This document shows, piece by piece, positions 17,248-25,499 of a stretch of 64,000 bases of DNA. Positions within the stretch are counted from its first letter, which is position 1, and every line of letters starts with the position of its first letter. Source of the stretch: Nitrospira sp. GTDB taxonomy: Bacteria; Nitrospirota; Nitrospiria; Nitrospirales; Nitrospiraceae. The notes under the pieces are model-generated. The model was not told where the DNA came from. It searched no databases and saw only the letters and a program-made list of their open reading frames with translations. The translations under genes were made by a program, and so were the position numbers. The stretch lies in assembly GCA_016873495.1 (NCBI GenBank), contig VGXC01000009.1, positions 27,333-91,332 on the forward strand, read 5' to 3'.

Positions 17248-17864
17248 GGCGAGTGCCGTTTCATCAGCACCTGTTCGGCCAGCCAGAAGTCGAACTCGTC
17301 GTCGATCTCGACGTTCTGTTCGCGGTCGAGTTCCATCCGTTCAATGTGTGTCCCGTAGCGATCACCTTGGCGCAGCAACTCCGCCTTCACCACGTAGATA
17401 TTGCCGTCGTCGTAGAAGAAGCCGGGAATGTCCTGACGGCGCAACTCGTTCCTCCCGTACTCGGTGAACTTGCAGACGAAGCCCGTGGCCAGCGAATCGG
17501 CCCGAGTCTCGAGAAAACGGGCGATGCACCGGTCGATCAAATCAGCATCCCGAATCGGCGAGGTGGCTTGCAGGAGCACGACGACATCGGCCGGAATGTG
17601 CGTGAGGACTTGCTGCAAGACGCTGAGGGTCGTGGCTTCATCCGTCGCCAGGTCCTTGGGGCGATCGAGCACCTCGGCGCCGTAGCGGCGCGCCATGGCC
17701 GCAATTTCGGCATCTTCCGTCGAGACGACGAACCGATCCAGCAATTTTGACGACTTGGCGGATTCGATCGTCCAGGCGATCAGCGGCTTGCCGTGCATCT
17801 CCCGCAAGTTTTTCCTTGGAATCCCCTTGCTGCCGCCCCGCGCCGGAGTGATGCCGAGGATCAT
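17244..17864 (-). CDS. CMP-nonulosonate synthetase (NeuA/LegF type)
   Basis: 206 residues, shorter than the 220-230 typical of NeuA but complete in motifs: PARGGSKGIPRKN at 7-19, the substrate strand LLQATSPIRDADLI, and the C-terminal NVEIDDEFDFWLAE. It activates a nine-carbon (or Kdo-like) acid with CTP, giving the CMP-sugar used by a transferase. It is the only activating enzyme of this kind in the window, although there are two NeuB synthases and a KdnAB-like pair, so it may serve more than one acid. It overlaps the radical SAM gene by four bases and starts seven bases after the PIG-L gene. Confidence 0.92.
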   Translation of the reverse strand: MILGITPARGGSKGIPRKNLREMHGKPLIAWTIESAKSSKLLDRFVVSTEDAEIAAMARRYGAEVLDRPKDLATDEATTLSVLQQVLTHIPADVVVLLQATSPIRDADLIDRCIARFLETRADSLATGFVCKFTEYGRNELRRQDIPGFFYDDGNIYVVKAELLRQGDRYGTHIERMELDREQNVEIDDEFDFWLAEQVLMKRHSP

Positions 17865-17870
17865 GGCCGG

Positions 17871-18536
17871 TCATGCCCACTGATCGCGAATGACGGCAAA
17901 GGCCTCGGCGGCGGAGAATCCGATTTCCATGCCGCGCTTCCAGGCCGTCACTTCGAGGCCCTTCGCGGACCGCGGATGCGGGAAGGCGCGCAACTCGCGG
18001 CTGTAGGCTTGCAGCGCCTCGATCTTCTTGGCCAGGAACCCGTCGATATTGACATAATGATTCGGCTGGAAGGCATACTCCGGAAAGGGCGGCGCCTGAT
18101 CGGTGGAGGACGGCACTTCGTAACTCAGCAGCCTCGGGACCTTGTGCGACGCGATCACGCGACAGGCGACCATCGATGCCTGAAAGACCGCGCGATGGTC
18201 CTGATTGGAATCGCCTCGGTGATGGGTATAGACCAGGTCAGGTTTCAGCGAGAGCACGCAGGCTTCGAGCGGGACGATGATGTCGAGGAGGCGCTCGTCC
18301 AGCAATTCGTCGCGCAGATCGAGAAACCGCAGATCCTGATAACCCAAAATCTCCGCCGCGCGGCGCGCCGCCGACTTTTCTTCTTCCACCACCCGCGGAT
18401 CGAACTGGTGATTGTAGGCCCGCTTGCAGACGATGCAGGCCGTCACCTGATCGCCCGCCGCCACGTGCTTGGCGATGGTCCCGCCGACCCCCAGCACTTC
18501 GTCATCCATATGTGCGGAGATGACCAGAACCTTCAT
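17871..18536 (-). CDS. PIG-L (LmbE-like) deacetylase
   Basis: 221 residues, zinc-dependent PIG-L family. The metal motif AHMDDEVLG is near residue 8, with M replacing the usual P of AHPDDE, and the second metal segment THHRGDSNQDHRAV is near 120. Members remove N-acetyl groups from sugars. Here it lies between CMP-sugar synthetase and a PseG-like hydrolase, so a likely job is to free an amino group on the sugar or nonulosonate for re-acylation (compare the GNAT at 3924-4922). Start ATG 18536 is set by a four-base ATGA overlap with the upstream stop. Confidence 0.9.
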   Translation of the reverse strand: MKVLVISAHMDDEVLGVGGTIAKHVAAGDQVTACIVCKRAYNHQFDPRVVEEEKSAARRAAEILGYQDLRFLDLRDELLDERLLDIIVPLEACVLSLKPDLVYTHHRGDSNQDHRAVFQASMVACRVIASHKVPRLLSYEVPSSTDQAPPFPEYAFQPNHYVNIDGFLAKKIEALQAYSRELRAFPHPRSAKGLEVTAWKRGMEIGFSAAEAFAVIRDQWA

Positions 18537-19528
18537 ACTCGTGCCACCCCGAGACGAGCCCATCGTTCTTTAATCAGCGCCGCCACCCTGCTGGATCCAC
18601 ACCCATCGACCAGCGCGCGGCCGCGCAACGACAGGGCCTCGCGCCTCGCCGGATCGGCAGCCAGCGCGTCGACCGCCTGGGCGATCTGAGGCTCGTGTAC
18701 GTCCCCGCCGAATCCTAGATTCACCGCTGCGCCGGCCTGTGCCAGGCGATGAGCCGTACCGACTTCAAATCGCTCGCCGCACACGACGACGGCCGGTGTC
18801 CCCGCACAGGCGAGTTCGAACAGGGTCAACCCGCCGGCGGTGATCGCCAGATCGGCTCGAACCATCAATGCCCCCATGTTCGGGGCATTGCGGACGATCG
18901 TCAGAGGAACCGGGCAACCGGCAGCGGCTTCGCGCAGATTCTCGTCGTGGCGAAAGGCCGGGCCGAGCACGACGGTGACATGCGGCCGGGCGCGAAGATG
19001 GGTGAGGCTCCTGACAATCTTCGGCGTAAAGCCGTAGGTGTCGCTGCCGCCTTGCGTCACCAGCAATGCCTCGACTCGCGGATTCACCGGGCGCGGCAAG
19101 CGGTGCAGCGCCTGAAACTCCTCGCGCAATGCGATGTACTCTGGGTCCATGACGGCCCCGGCGACGGGATACAGGACGTTGATGGCGAGATCGGCGCATG
19201 ACGCCCCGTCGCCGTCGTCGTCCATCGTTACCAGCAGCCCACAGCAATCCCTGATCCGCCGCAGGTACGACGGATCGTTCCGCAGTTTGTTGACGACGAT
19301 CACATCGGGACGAAACGCGCGAAGCGCGGCCACCTCGGCATCAAGATCGGGCACAAGAGCGGATCGATAGCCGCGGCCGGCAATGACCGCACAGGCTTCG
19401 TCGCCGCCGGACAACAAGAATCGCGTCTCGTCGCCACAGCGAGCGAACTCGTCCGCCAAGGCCACGGCGCCCCAGACGTCGCCCATCCCCTGCTGATGGT
19501 TCCCTTCCGTCCGAAAGGCGATGCGCAT
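18533..19528 (-). CDS. PseG/SpsG-like nucleotide-sugar hydrolase
   Basis: 331 residues with a GT28/MurG-like fold as in PseG. It opens MRIAFRTEGNHQQGMGDVWGA, equivalent to the PseG glycine-rich loop (RxDxSxxxGxGH) but without its histidine, and continues with LVTQGGSDTYGFT, ADLAITAGGLTLFELACAG and GTPAVVV. PseG hydrolyses a UDP-diacetamido-trideoxyhexose to the free sugar for a NeuB-type synthase. The altered N-terminal loop suggests a different substrate or a transferase role. Its ATG shares one base with the stop of NeuB copy 2 (TGATG), so these two likely act in consecutive steps. Confidence 0.82.
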   Translation of the reverse strand: MRIAFRTEGNHQQGMGDVWGAVALADEFARCGDETRFLLSGGDEACAVIAGRGYRSALVPDLDAEVAALRAFRPDVIVVNKLRNDPSYLRRIRDCCGLLVTMDDDGDGASCADLAINVLYPVAGAVMDPEYIALREEFQALHRLPRPVNPRVEALLVTQGGSDTYGFTPKIVRSLTHLRARPHVTVVLGPAFRHDENLREAAAGCPVPLTIVRNAPNMGALMVRADLAITAGGLTLFELACAGTPAVVVCGERFEVGTAHRLAQAGAAVNLGFGGDVHEPQIAQAVDALAADPARREALSLRGRALVDGCGSSRVAALIKERWARLGVARV

Positions 19529-20565
19529 CAATCGACCATATCCCAGGTAATGACTTCGTCTTCCGCAATATCGCGTTTCGCCCGACGACCCGCAAGAAGC
19601 TCGACGAGCTTCGGGGGCACGCCGGTGCCGGGACGCTTGACGATGAGATCGTCCGGCCTCAACCGTTCACCCGCGCGCAAGGCCCGCCGGGCAATCGCGC
19701 TCTTGCGCGTCTCCTGGCGCATATCGCGCTCCGAGGGGACTGGACGTTTCACTCCGTCGCCCAACGCGGCTTCGAGTTCGCGTATCTCCCTGACCAGCGC
19801 CGCCAATTCTGCCGGGTCGGCGGAGAAGGGCGCATCGGGAACCGGCAAGCGCTTATCCAGCGTGAAATGCTTTTCGATGACGCAGGCGCCGAGGGCCACC
19901 GCGCCCAGCGACGCGCTGGACGACAGCGTATGATCGGAAAAGCCGACCGGAATGCCGAACGCCCGTCGATAACTCTCGATGACGCGGAGATTGACCGCGC
20001 CGAGGTCTCGCACGGGGTAATTCGACACGCACTGCAAGACGACGAGTTGCTCGTTCCCCGTCGCCTGCAAGCAGGCGACGGCCTCCGCCACCTCCGCCAT
20101 CGTGCCCATGCCGGTCGAAAAGATAACGGGTTTTTTGCGCTCCCCCACGTAGGCGAGAAAGGGCAGGTTCGTCAGATCGTCGGACCCGATCTTGTGGAGG
20201 GGGACGTTCAATCGTTCGAGCAGGTCGACGTCGTCATAATAGCTGGGCGTGGAGAAGGCCGAAATCCCGCGTGTCCGCGCATGCTCGAAGAGGAGCCGAT
20301 GCGCTTCCTCGGAGATTTCGTATTGCCGAAACTCGTCGAATTGATTCGTGGCGCCGGCTTCGGCAGGAAAGTTCGTCCGGCGCGACGTGACGGTGGCGGC
20401 TTTGAACGTCTGGAACTTGACGGCGTCAGCACCGGACTCGACGGCGGCATCGATCGAGGCCTTGCCTTCTTCGAGGGTGCGGAAGTTATAGCCGATTTCC
20501 GCGATCACGAAAACCGGCTGCCCCCCGCCGATCAATCGATCGCCGACGCGAATCGGCTTGCCCAT
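19528..20565 (-). CDS. Nonulosonate synthase, NeuB family (copy 2)
   Basis: 345 residues: NeuB barrel then SAF domain (RPGTGVPPK near 308). Motifs are FVIAEIGYNF, KIGSDDLTNLPFL, IFSTGMGTM and GFSDHTLSS. Compared with copy 1 at 7456, the active-site strand reads KIGSDDLTN instead of KIGSGEMTD and the N-terminal CDNH is GYNF, so the two synthases should prefer different sugars. It sits in a tight group with a PseG-like hydrolase, deacetylase, CMP-synthetase and WbqC, reminiscent of the Bacillus spsE-spsF-spsG trio. Start ATG 20565 follows the WbqC stop by seven bases. Confidence 0.92.
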   Translation of the reverse strand: MGKPIRVGDRLIGGGQPVFVIAEIGYNFRTLEEGKASIDAAVESGADAVKFQTFKAATVTSRRTNFPAEAGATNQFDEFRQYEISEEAHRLLFEHARTRGISAFSTPSYYDDVDLLERLNVPLHKIGSDDLTNLPFLAYVGERKKPVIFSTGMGTMAEVAEAVACLQATGNEQLVVLQCVSNYPVRDLGAVNLRVIESYRRAFGIPVGFSDHTLSSSASLGAVALGACVIEKHFTLDKRLPVPDAPFSADPAELAALVREIRELEAALGDGVKRPVPSERDMRQETRKSAIARRALRAGERLRPDDLIVKRPGTGVPPKLVELLAGRRAKRDIAEDEVITWDMVD

Positions 20566-20572
20566 CCCACGG

Positions 20573-21292
20573 TCACTCAAAGACCTGCTCCATGGTGGGG
20601 ACGCCGATCCCGCGGAGGATATCCCCGCCGACCGGCCCATGATTGAACAGCACATCGACGGCGGCCATACAGGGCAGGAACGGCTCGTGGAGTTGCCGAT
20701 AGATGGGGTGATGAAATTCCTGGTAACGCACGCCGATGCCGGATCGGGAAAAGGCCGCCTCGTCCAAGTACGTGCGCCCGGAGATTCCGGACAGGTAGGT
20801 CTGCGCCCCGACCGCCTGGCAGAGATTCAGCAACAACTCGCTCCGTTGCCCCGAGACGTGCAGGTCCGAGGCGCGAAGGATGCGAATCGAGATGTCGAAG
20901 GCTTCCAACAGGTAGCCGATGATCCGCTCGTTCAGCTCGCTGAGGCGCGACCATGAAGTCCGGCACACGTCTTCAAAAAACCCGGCGTGCGTGTCCCAAA
21001 AGGGCGCTTTGCGATACAGGGTTTCCAGACTGTGCCAGTACTTGCCGGCCCAGCGAGGACTGCCGATATTGTTGATCTCGACGGTGCGGATCGGTTGCTC
21101 GGCGCGGCCCTTCGTGAGAACCGGAACGGTGACCCACACGGCTCCTTGCGGTCCGCGCAAGCGATTGCGGTTCTGAAAATAATTCTTCCGAAACTGCACC
21201 TGATCGAGCAAGACCAAGACGTCTGCTTGAGCGGCCTTGTGCAGGAAACCCAACCACGGCAGATGTTCCGGCTGATGGATGGTCACGATCAC
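20573..21292 (-). CDS. WbqC family protein
   Basis: 239 residues. The opening IVTIHQPEHLPWLGFLHKAA and the DQVQFRKNYFQNRN stretch are the classic WbqC signature. The family is found in O-antigen and nonulosonate loci and its biochemical role is not settled; an acyl- or formyl-type transfer to amino sugars has been speculated. Start GTG 21292 is preferred because the family opening follows at once; an in-frame ATG at 21340 would add 16 unrelated residues and overlap the previous gene by 17 bases. It lies between a radical-SAM/SPASM gene and NeuB copy 2. Confidence 0.85.
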   Translation of the reverse strand: MIVTIHQPEHLPWLGFLHKAAQADVLVLLDQVQFRKNYFQNRNRLRGPQGAVWVTVPVLTKGRAEQPIRTVEINNIGSPRWAGKYWHSLETLYRKAPFWDTHAGFFEDVCRTSWSRLSELNERIIGYLLEAFDISIRILRASDLHVSGQRSELLLNLCQAVGAQTYLSGISGRTYLDEAAFSRSGIGVRYQEFHHPIYRQLHEPFLPCMAAVDVLFNHGPVGGDILRGIGVPTMEQVFE

Positions 21293-21323
21293 GGAAGAAC
21301 CGGCTCGGGCTCCCGAAGGGCGC

Positions 21324-22382
21324 TCAACGGCCCACGACATCTGGACGGTTGATCAGCTTGTCCACGGGTATGTAGGCGTCGCCCATGCGTTCGATGACCC
21401 GCTGGGTCTTGCGCGGCAAATAGCAGTGTTTACACGGCTCCAAGGACGCGACCCCTTGATGGCGCCGATGAACGGCCCGGGCTTCCTCCATTTTGGGCCC
21501 ATGCCACACCTCGTAGAGCGATTCATGGTTGGCATCGCCCAGCGGATGCAGGCCCATTTCGTCGTTGGAGCAGAGCAGGATCTTGCCGTCCGAGCCGATG
21601 ACCAGCCGTTGATACAGGACGGGGCAGGTGAAGTTCTCCCAATACTCGATATTCTCGTCTTTGCGCAGATAGTCGACCAATGGATTGGACGCGATATGGT
21701 CCACATACGGCTCGAACAGCTCGTAAAATTCTCGCGCGCATTCTTTGATAGAGGGCCACACGGGTTGAATCTTGATGACGGGTTTGACGGAGCCGGCGTC
21801 ATCTTTGATCCGTTTGTACGTTTTGATCTTCTCGACCGCCTCTTCGAATTTCGCCGGCGCGCGAATCTCTTCATAGGTCTTGCCCATGCCGTCGAACGAG
21901 ATCGTGATCCAGTCCAGCCCCACCGCCATCAGTTCGCGAAACATCGCCGGGTTCAACCGCAAGCCGTTGGTCAGGGTCGAGACTTCTTTGATCCCGGCGC
22001 GCTTGGCATAGGCGACCATCTCGACGATGTGCTTGTTGAGGAAGGGTTCGCCGCGCAGACTCAGACGGATCGAATAACATCCGTACCGCGCGCATTCGTC
22101 CACGATCTTTTTGAAGAGGTCGAAGGACATGAGTTTTTTCGTGACGCTCCGGTCGAACTCCTCGGTGATCGTGTAGCACATGGGGCAGGTCATGTCGCAG
22201 GCGGCGGAGAGTTCCACGTCCACATGGTCGGGGAACCGGCTGGTGTGGCGAAGCTGGGGATAGACGTACCATTTGAAGCGGTTCGCCAGATAGGCCAGTC
22301 TGTGCCCGTGGCCGCGGTGCCAATTGAACTGGAACCGCTTCCAACGGGAGAGGTGAATTTGATCCTTGTTGATCTGCACCAC
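21324..22382 (-). CDS. Radical SAM protein with SPASM-type C-terminus
   Basis: 352 residues. The radical SAM motif C62-x3-C66-x2-C69 sits in ACDMTCPMCY; a C-terminal cysteine set (FTCPVLYQ, LLCSND, PCKHCYLP) fits a SPASM or twitch auxiliary cluster. A 50-residue basic and aromatic N-terminal extension precedes the barrel. SPASM enzymes act on peptides and on sugars (such as aminoglycoside epimerases and dehydrogenases); in this position a sugar redox or epimerisation step is a reasonable inference. It is seven bases from the upstream SDR gene. Confidence 0.88.
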   Translation of the reverse strand: MVQINKDQIHLSRWKRFQFNWHRGHGHRLAYLANRFKWYVYPQLRHTSRFPDHVDVELSAACDMTCPMCYTITEEFDRSVTKKLMSFDLFKKIVDECARYGCYSIRLSLRGEPFLNKHIVEMVAYAKRAGIKEVSTLTNGLRLNPAMFRELMAVGLDWITISFDGMGKTYEEIRAPAKFEEAVEKIKTYKRIKDDAGSVKPVIKIQPVWPSIKECAREFYELFEPYVDHIASNPLVDYLRKDENIEYWENFTCPVLYQRLVIGSDGKILLCSNDEMGLHPLGDANHESLYEVWHGPKMEEARAVHRRHQGVASLEPCKHCYLPRKTQRVIERMGDAYIPVDKLINRPDVVGR

Positions 22383-22389
22383 GGGAGGC

Positions 22390-23337
22390 CTATTTCAGAC
22401 TCTGATCCACGCGGGCCCACTCCGCGTCGGCCGTCGCGACCTTGGCCTTGTACCATTCGACATAGCGCCGCACGCCTTCTTCGAACGAGACCTTCGGCTC
22501 CCAGCCCAGCTCGTTTTTCGCCAACTGGCTGGCCACTTCCTTGCCGCCGAAATCGCCGGGCCGCGCCGGAACATATTCGATCTTCACGTTGCCGATGACC
22601 TTTTGGACGGTTTCGGCGATCTGCTTGATCGTTACCTTCTCCGTGCCGTCCAAGTTATAAATCTTGTTCTGCGCGACCGTTTTCAACGCCAGGACGTTGC
22701 CTTCGGCCAAATCCTCGACGTACACGAATTTTCTGAATTGCGATCCGTCTCCGGCGATGGTGAGCGGCTCCCCCCTGAGCGCCTTCTGGACGAAGATCGG
22801 GACGACCGCGCCGTCGCGCGCGCGCGGGCCGTAGGGAATGCCGTACCGAAGAATCGTCACCGGCACGTTGTACAGCTTGCTATAGGATTGGCAGTAATAC
22901 TCGGACGCGATCTTGGTCGCGGTATAGAGGTGCGCGGGCGGATGCAGCGGGGTTTGTTCGTCCACATACTGCTCGGTCACCTCGCTATAAACCCAGGTGG
23001 TGCTCCCGTAGATGACCCGCTTCACCGCGCCCCGGGACCGCCGGACCGCTTCCAGGACATTGATGGTTCCCCGCACGTTGATGGCTTCGGACGCATGGGG
23101 GTCTTCGAACACGTCTTTGACGTCCGCCACGGCGCCGAGATGGAAGACGTCGGTGATCCCGCTGAACGCCATGCGGAGCGCCTCGAGATCGAGCAGACTG
23201 CCCTGATAGTATTCGATGTCCTTGCGATACGTCGGCATGACCATATCGTACACGCGCACCTCGATGCCCTTGGCCCTGAGGATATCGACCACATGTGAGC
23301 CGATGAAACCCGAACCGCCCGTGACCAACACTTTCAT
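22390..23337 (-). CDS. NAD-dependent nucleotide-sugar epimerase/dehydratase (SDR)
   Basis: 315 residues, extended SDR. The NAD loop is TGGSGFIGSH at 6-15 and the catalytic YxxxK is in YTATK, with STTWVYSE before it. The C-terminal part (GDFGGKEVASQLAKNELGW) matches the GalE/WbpP type. It may be a 4-epimerase or a 4,6-dehydratase. An aminotransferase gene lies directly upstream in the transcript, so one possible pathway is formation of a 4-keto sugar, then amination, then conversion to a nonulosonate by the downstream hydrolase and synthase. Confidence 0.88.
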   Translation of the reverse strand: MKVLVTGGSGFIGSHVVDILRAKGIEVRVYDMVMPTYRKDIEYYQGSLLDLEALRMAFSGITDVFHLGAVADVKDVFEDPHASEAINVRGTINVLEAVRRSRGAVKRVIYGSTTWVYSEVTEQYVDEQTPLHPPAHLYTATKIASEYYCQSYSKLYNVPVTILRYGIPYGPRARDGAVVPIFVQKALRGEPLTIAGDGSQFRKFVYVEDLAEGNVLALKTVAQNKIYNLDGTEKVTIKQIAETVQKVIGNVKIEYVPARPGDFGGKEVASQLAKNELGWEPKVSFEEGVRRYVEWYKAKVATADAEWARVDQSLK

Positions 23338-23358
23338 GGTTGCTTCTGTCCTTTCTGC

Positions 23359-24345
23359 CTATCGACCGCCTTCAGGGTTGTAGTACAGCGGCACGCACCA
23401 ATGGTGTTGCGAGATCCATTCGGCATGCGGGAATGTCCCCGGCCGCTTCATGATGGCATGACACAATTTGTCGTACACCTTTCCGGTCGACTTCTCGATC
23501 GGCTCGAAGACGATGTACTTGTACAGGCCCGACACCATGCCGTCGGGCATCCGCAACCGCTTGGGATGCTTGGGATTCAGATGCTTCTCGGCGATTTCGT
23601 TTTTCCACGCCGTGATCGTCTCCAACCGCTCGGCTTGGACGAGGCCCAGCGCCGCCGTAAATTCCGACATCCGGTAGTTCAAGCCGTCCACCTCGTGCTC
23701 GAATTTTCCATAGTTGCGGTATTTCTTGGCAAAGGCGATCAGATCGGGCCGCTGCGAGACCAGCATCCCGCCTTCGCCGGTCGAGACGGACTTCGTCGCG
23801 TAAAAAGAATACGCCCCCGCGTCGCCGAACGTGCCGGGCTTGCGCCCGTTCCACGATGCGCCATGCGCATGCGCACAGTCTTCGAGCAACACGATGCCCT
23901 TCGCACGGCAGAATTCGGCGATCTTGAGCGTATCGAACGCGATGTGCCCCCCGATATGCACCAGCCAGACCGCCGCCAGGTCATGCTGGGCCGCCGCCGA
24001 CACGACGGCGTCATAGCTCAGACACAAATCTTCGCGATTGCAATCGCCGAAGATCACTTCCCCGCCAGCCTTCACGACGGACAGCGGCGTGGCCATGAAC
24101 GTGTTGGTCGGGCACAGCACCTTACGACCGCGAATGTGGAAATACTCGAGGCAGGCCATGGCCGCGCCGGCCCAGCTCGACATGGCGACGCCGGGGGTCC
24201 CATTCCAGGCTTCCCACCTTTCCTCGAACTGCTGCGTGAATTTCCCTTCCGCCCACTTCTGGCTCGCAAAGATCTCATCCCAATATGCGTGGACCCGTTT
24301 TGTGTCCGAGGGATCGAAGCCGATTCGAAAGCTGCTAAAGTCCAT
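23359..24345 (-). CDS. DegT/DnrJ-family sugar aminotransferase
   Basis: 328 residues, shorter than the usual 370-390. The PLP lysine is in YSFYATKSVSTGEGGM and the aspartate in VLLEDCAHAHG. It ends soon after CVPLYYNPEGG, so the last helix common to the family is missing or shortened. The start ATG 24345 has a strong GGGAGG five bases ahead; a longer open frame to 24753 has no support. It presumably transfers an amino group from glutamate to a keto sugar made by a neighbouring SDR. Confidence 0.87.
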   Translation of the reverse strand: MDFSSFRIGFDPSDTKRVHAYWDEIFASQKWAEGKFTQQFEERWEAWNGTPGVAMSSWAGAAMACLEYFHIRGRKVLCPTNTFMATPLSVVKAGGEVIFGDCNREDLCLSYDAVVSAAAQHDLAAVWLVHIGGHIAFDTLKIAEFCRAKGIVLLEDCAHAHGASWNGRKPGTFGDAGAYSFYATKSVSTGEGGMLVSQRPDLIAFAKKYRNYGKFEHEVDGLNYRMSEFTAALGLVQAERLETITAWKNEIAEKHLNPKHPKRLRMPDGMVSGLYKYIVFEPIEKSTGKVYDKLCHAIMKRPGTFPHAEWISQHHWCVPLYYNPEGGR

Positions 24346-24380
24346 TGTCCTCCCTTCCGTTCTCGCCCCCGTCACACCGC

Positions 24381-25490
24381 TTAGGCCGCCGGCCTGTTTG
24401 CCTGCGCCACCCAGCCGGCCGCGGCGTGGAGTTTGGTGATGTCGATGTCCGTCAGATCGCCTTGCTTCAACATCTCGATTACGCCTTGCCGGCTGTACCG
24501 CACTTCGATGGGCGCACCGAGACGATCCAACAAATCGCCGTGGACGGAAAAGGGCGAGGTGCCGAAGTTGAAGGGCATCGCGTCGGCGATGGGCCGGGTC
24601 GCGCGGAACCGACTCATCGCATGCGCGGGCCACGAAAACAGCAGCACCACGAGAGGCGAGAGGAGCCAGCAGAGGCCGCTCAACAGGGTCGTCGGGAGTT
24701 TGATCGTCAGCCGACGGACGGCCGTGACCGGCTTCAAGGGCCAGCGCTTCCACGGATTGTCCTCGTGATCTTCATAAAGGTAGAGCGAGAGCCGGCCGTT
24801 CGGTTTCAGGACGCGGACCAACTCGCGCAGCCCCTGATCCGGATCGGTGGTATGGTGCAGGACGCCGAAGGAGTAGACGAAGTCGCACGACCCGTCTCGC
24901 AGAGGCACGGCCAGCACCGATCCTCTTATCACGTGCACGTTCGGCAGCCCTTCTGTCCGTTTGTAGGTCTGATACACGCCTTCGCTCAGGTCCAAACTGA
25001 TCAACTCGACATCGGGATGCCGTCCGGCCATCCGTGCGGTGTCCGCACCGGTCCCTGAACCGGCTTCGAGTCCGATCGCGCCCCGCACGACAGGAGCCTT
25101 GAGGGCCCGCTCCATGGGATCGAGGTGGTTCAGGCCGGAGTCAGATGCCGGATACAACTGGTTCCAGAGGTGGCTGTAGACCTGGACCGTGGCCGCCGTC
25201 CGCTCGTCGGCATCCGGGGCCTGGGCGAACAACCAGGGCACGCCGCCCAAAATCGGATAGGTCGCGTGACAGTCCGCGCAGGTCAAGGAGCCCGAGATGA
25301 TCTCCACACCGGCGCACTCCTCGCAGGCCGCCGTGTCGGCGCCGAGCGCCGTTCCCATCCGGGCGCACCGCTCCCGGCAGACGAATCGGCGATCGCCGAT
25401 CAGCGGCGCGGGGCGGGTCTCCTGCACGGTCACCGCAAGCCCTCCCTCGCACCGCACGCAACGCAACAATTCGACGAGCCGATACTTCAT
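24381..25490 (-). CDS. Zinc-ribbon class I SAM methyltransferase (paralogue A)
   Basis: 369 residues. The N-terminus is a Trm112-like zinc ribbon (LRCVRC at 10-14, then more cysteine pairs up to CADCHATYPILGGVPWL), longer than usual. The methyltransferase core has GLEAGSGTGADTARM and SFGVLHHTTDPDQGL, followed by a hydrophobic stretch (LLSGLCWLLSPLVVLLFSW) that could sit on the membrane, then a C-terminal VRYSRQGVIEMLKQGDL. The same order of parts is found at 29716-30996 and, less exactly, 43824-44789. It probably O-methylates a lipid-linked glycan. AGGGA precedes the ATG, nine bases after the upstream stop. Confidence 0.88.
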   Translation of the reverse strand: MKYRLVELLRCVRCEGGLAVTVQETRPAPLIGDRRFVCRERCARMGTALGADTAACEECAGVEIISGSLTCADCHATYPILGGVPWLFAQAPDADERTAATVQVYSHLWNQLYPASDSGLNHLDPMERALKAPVVRGAIGLEAGSGTGADTARMAGRHPDVELISLDLSEGVYQTYKRTEGLPNVHVIRGSVLAVPLRDGSCDFVYSFGVLHHTTDPDQGLRELVRVLKPNGRLSLYLYEDHEDNPWKRWPLKPVTAVRRLTIKLPTTLLSGLCWLLSPLVVLLFSWPAHAMSRFRATRPIADAMPFNFGTSPFSVHGDLLDRLGAPIEVRYSRQGVIEMLKQGDLTDIDITKLHAAAGWVAQANRPAA

Positions 25491-25499
25491 CGGAATCCC

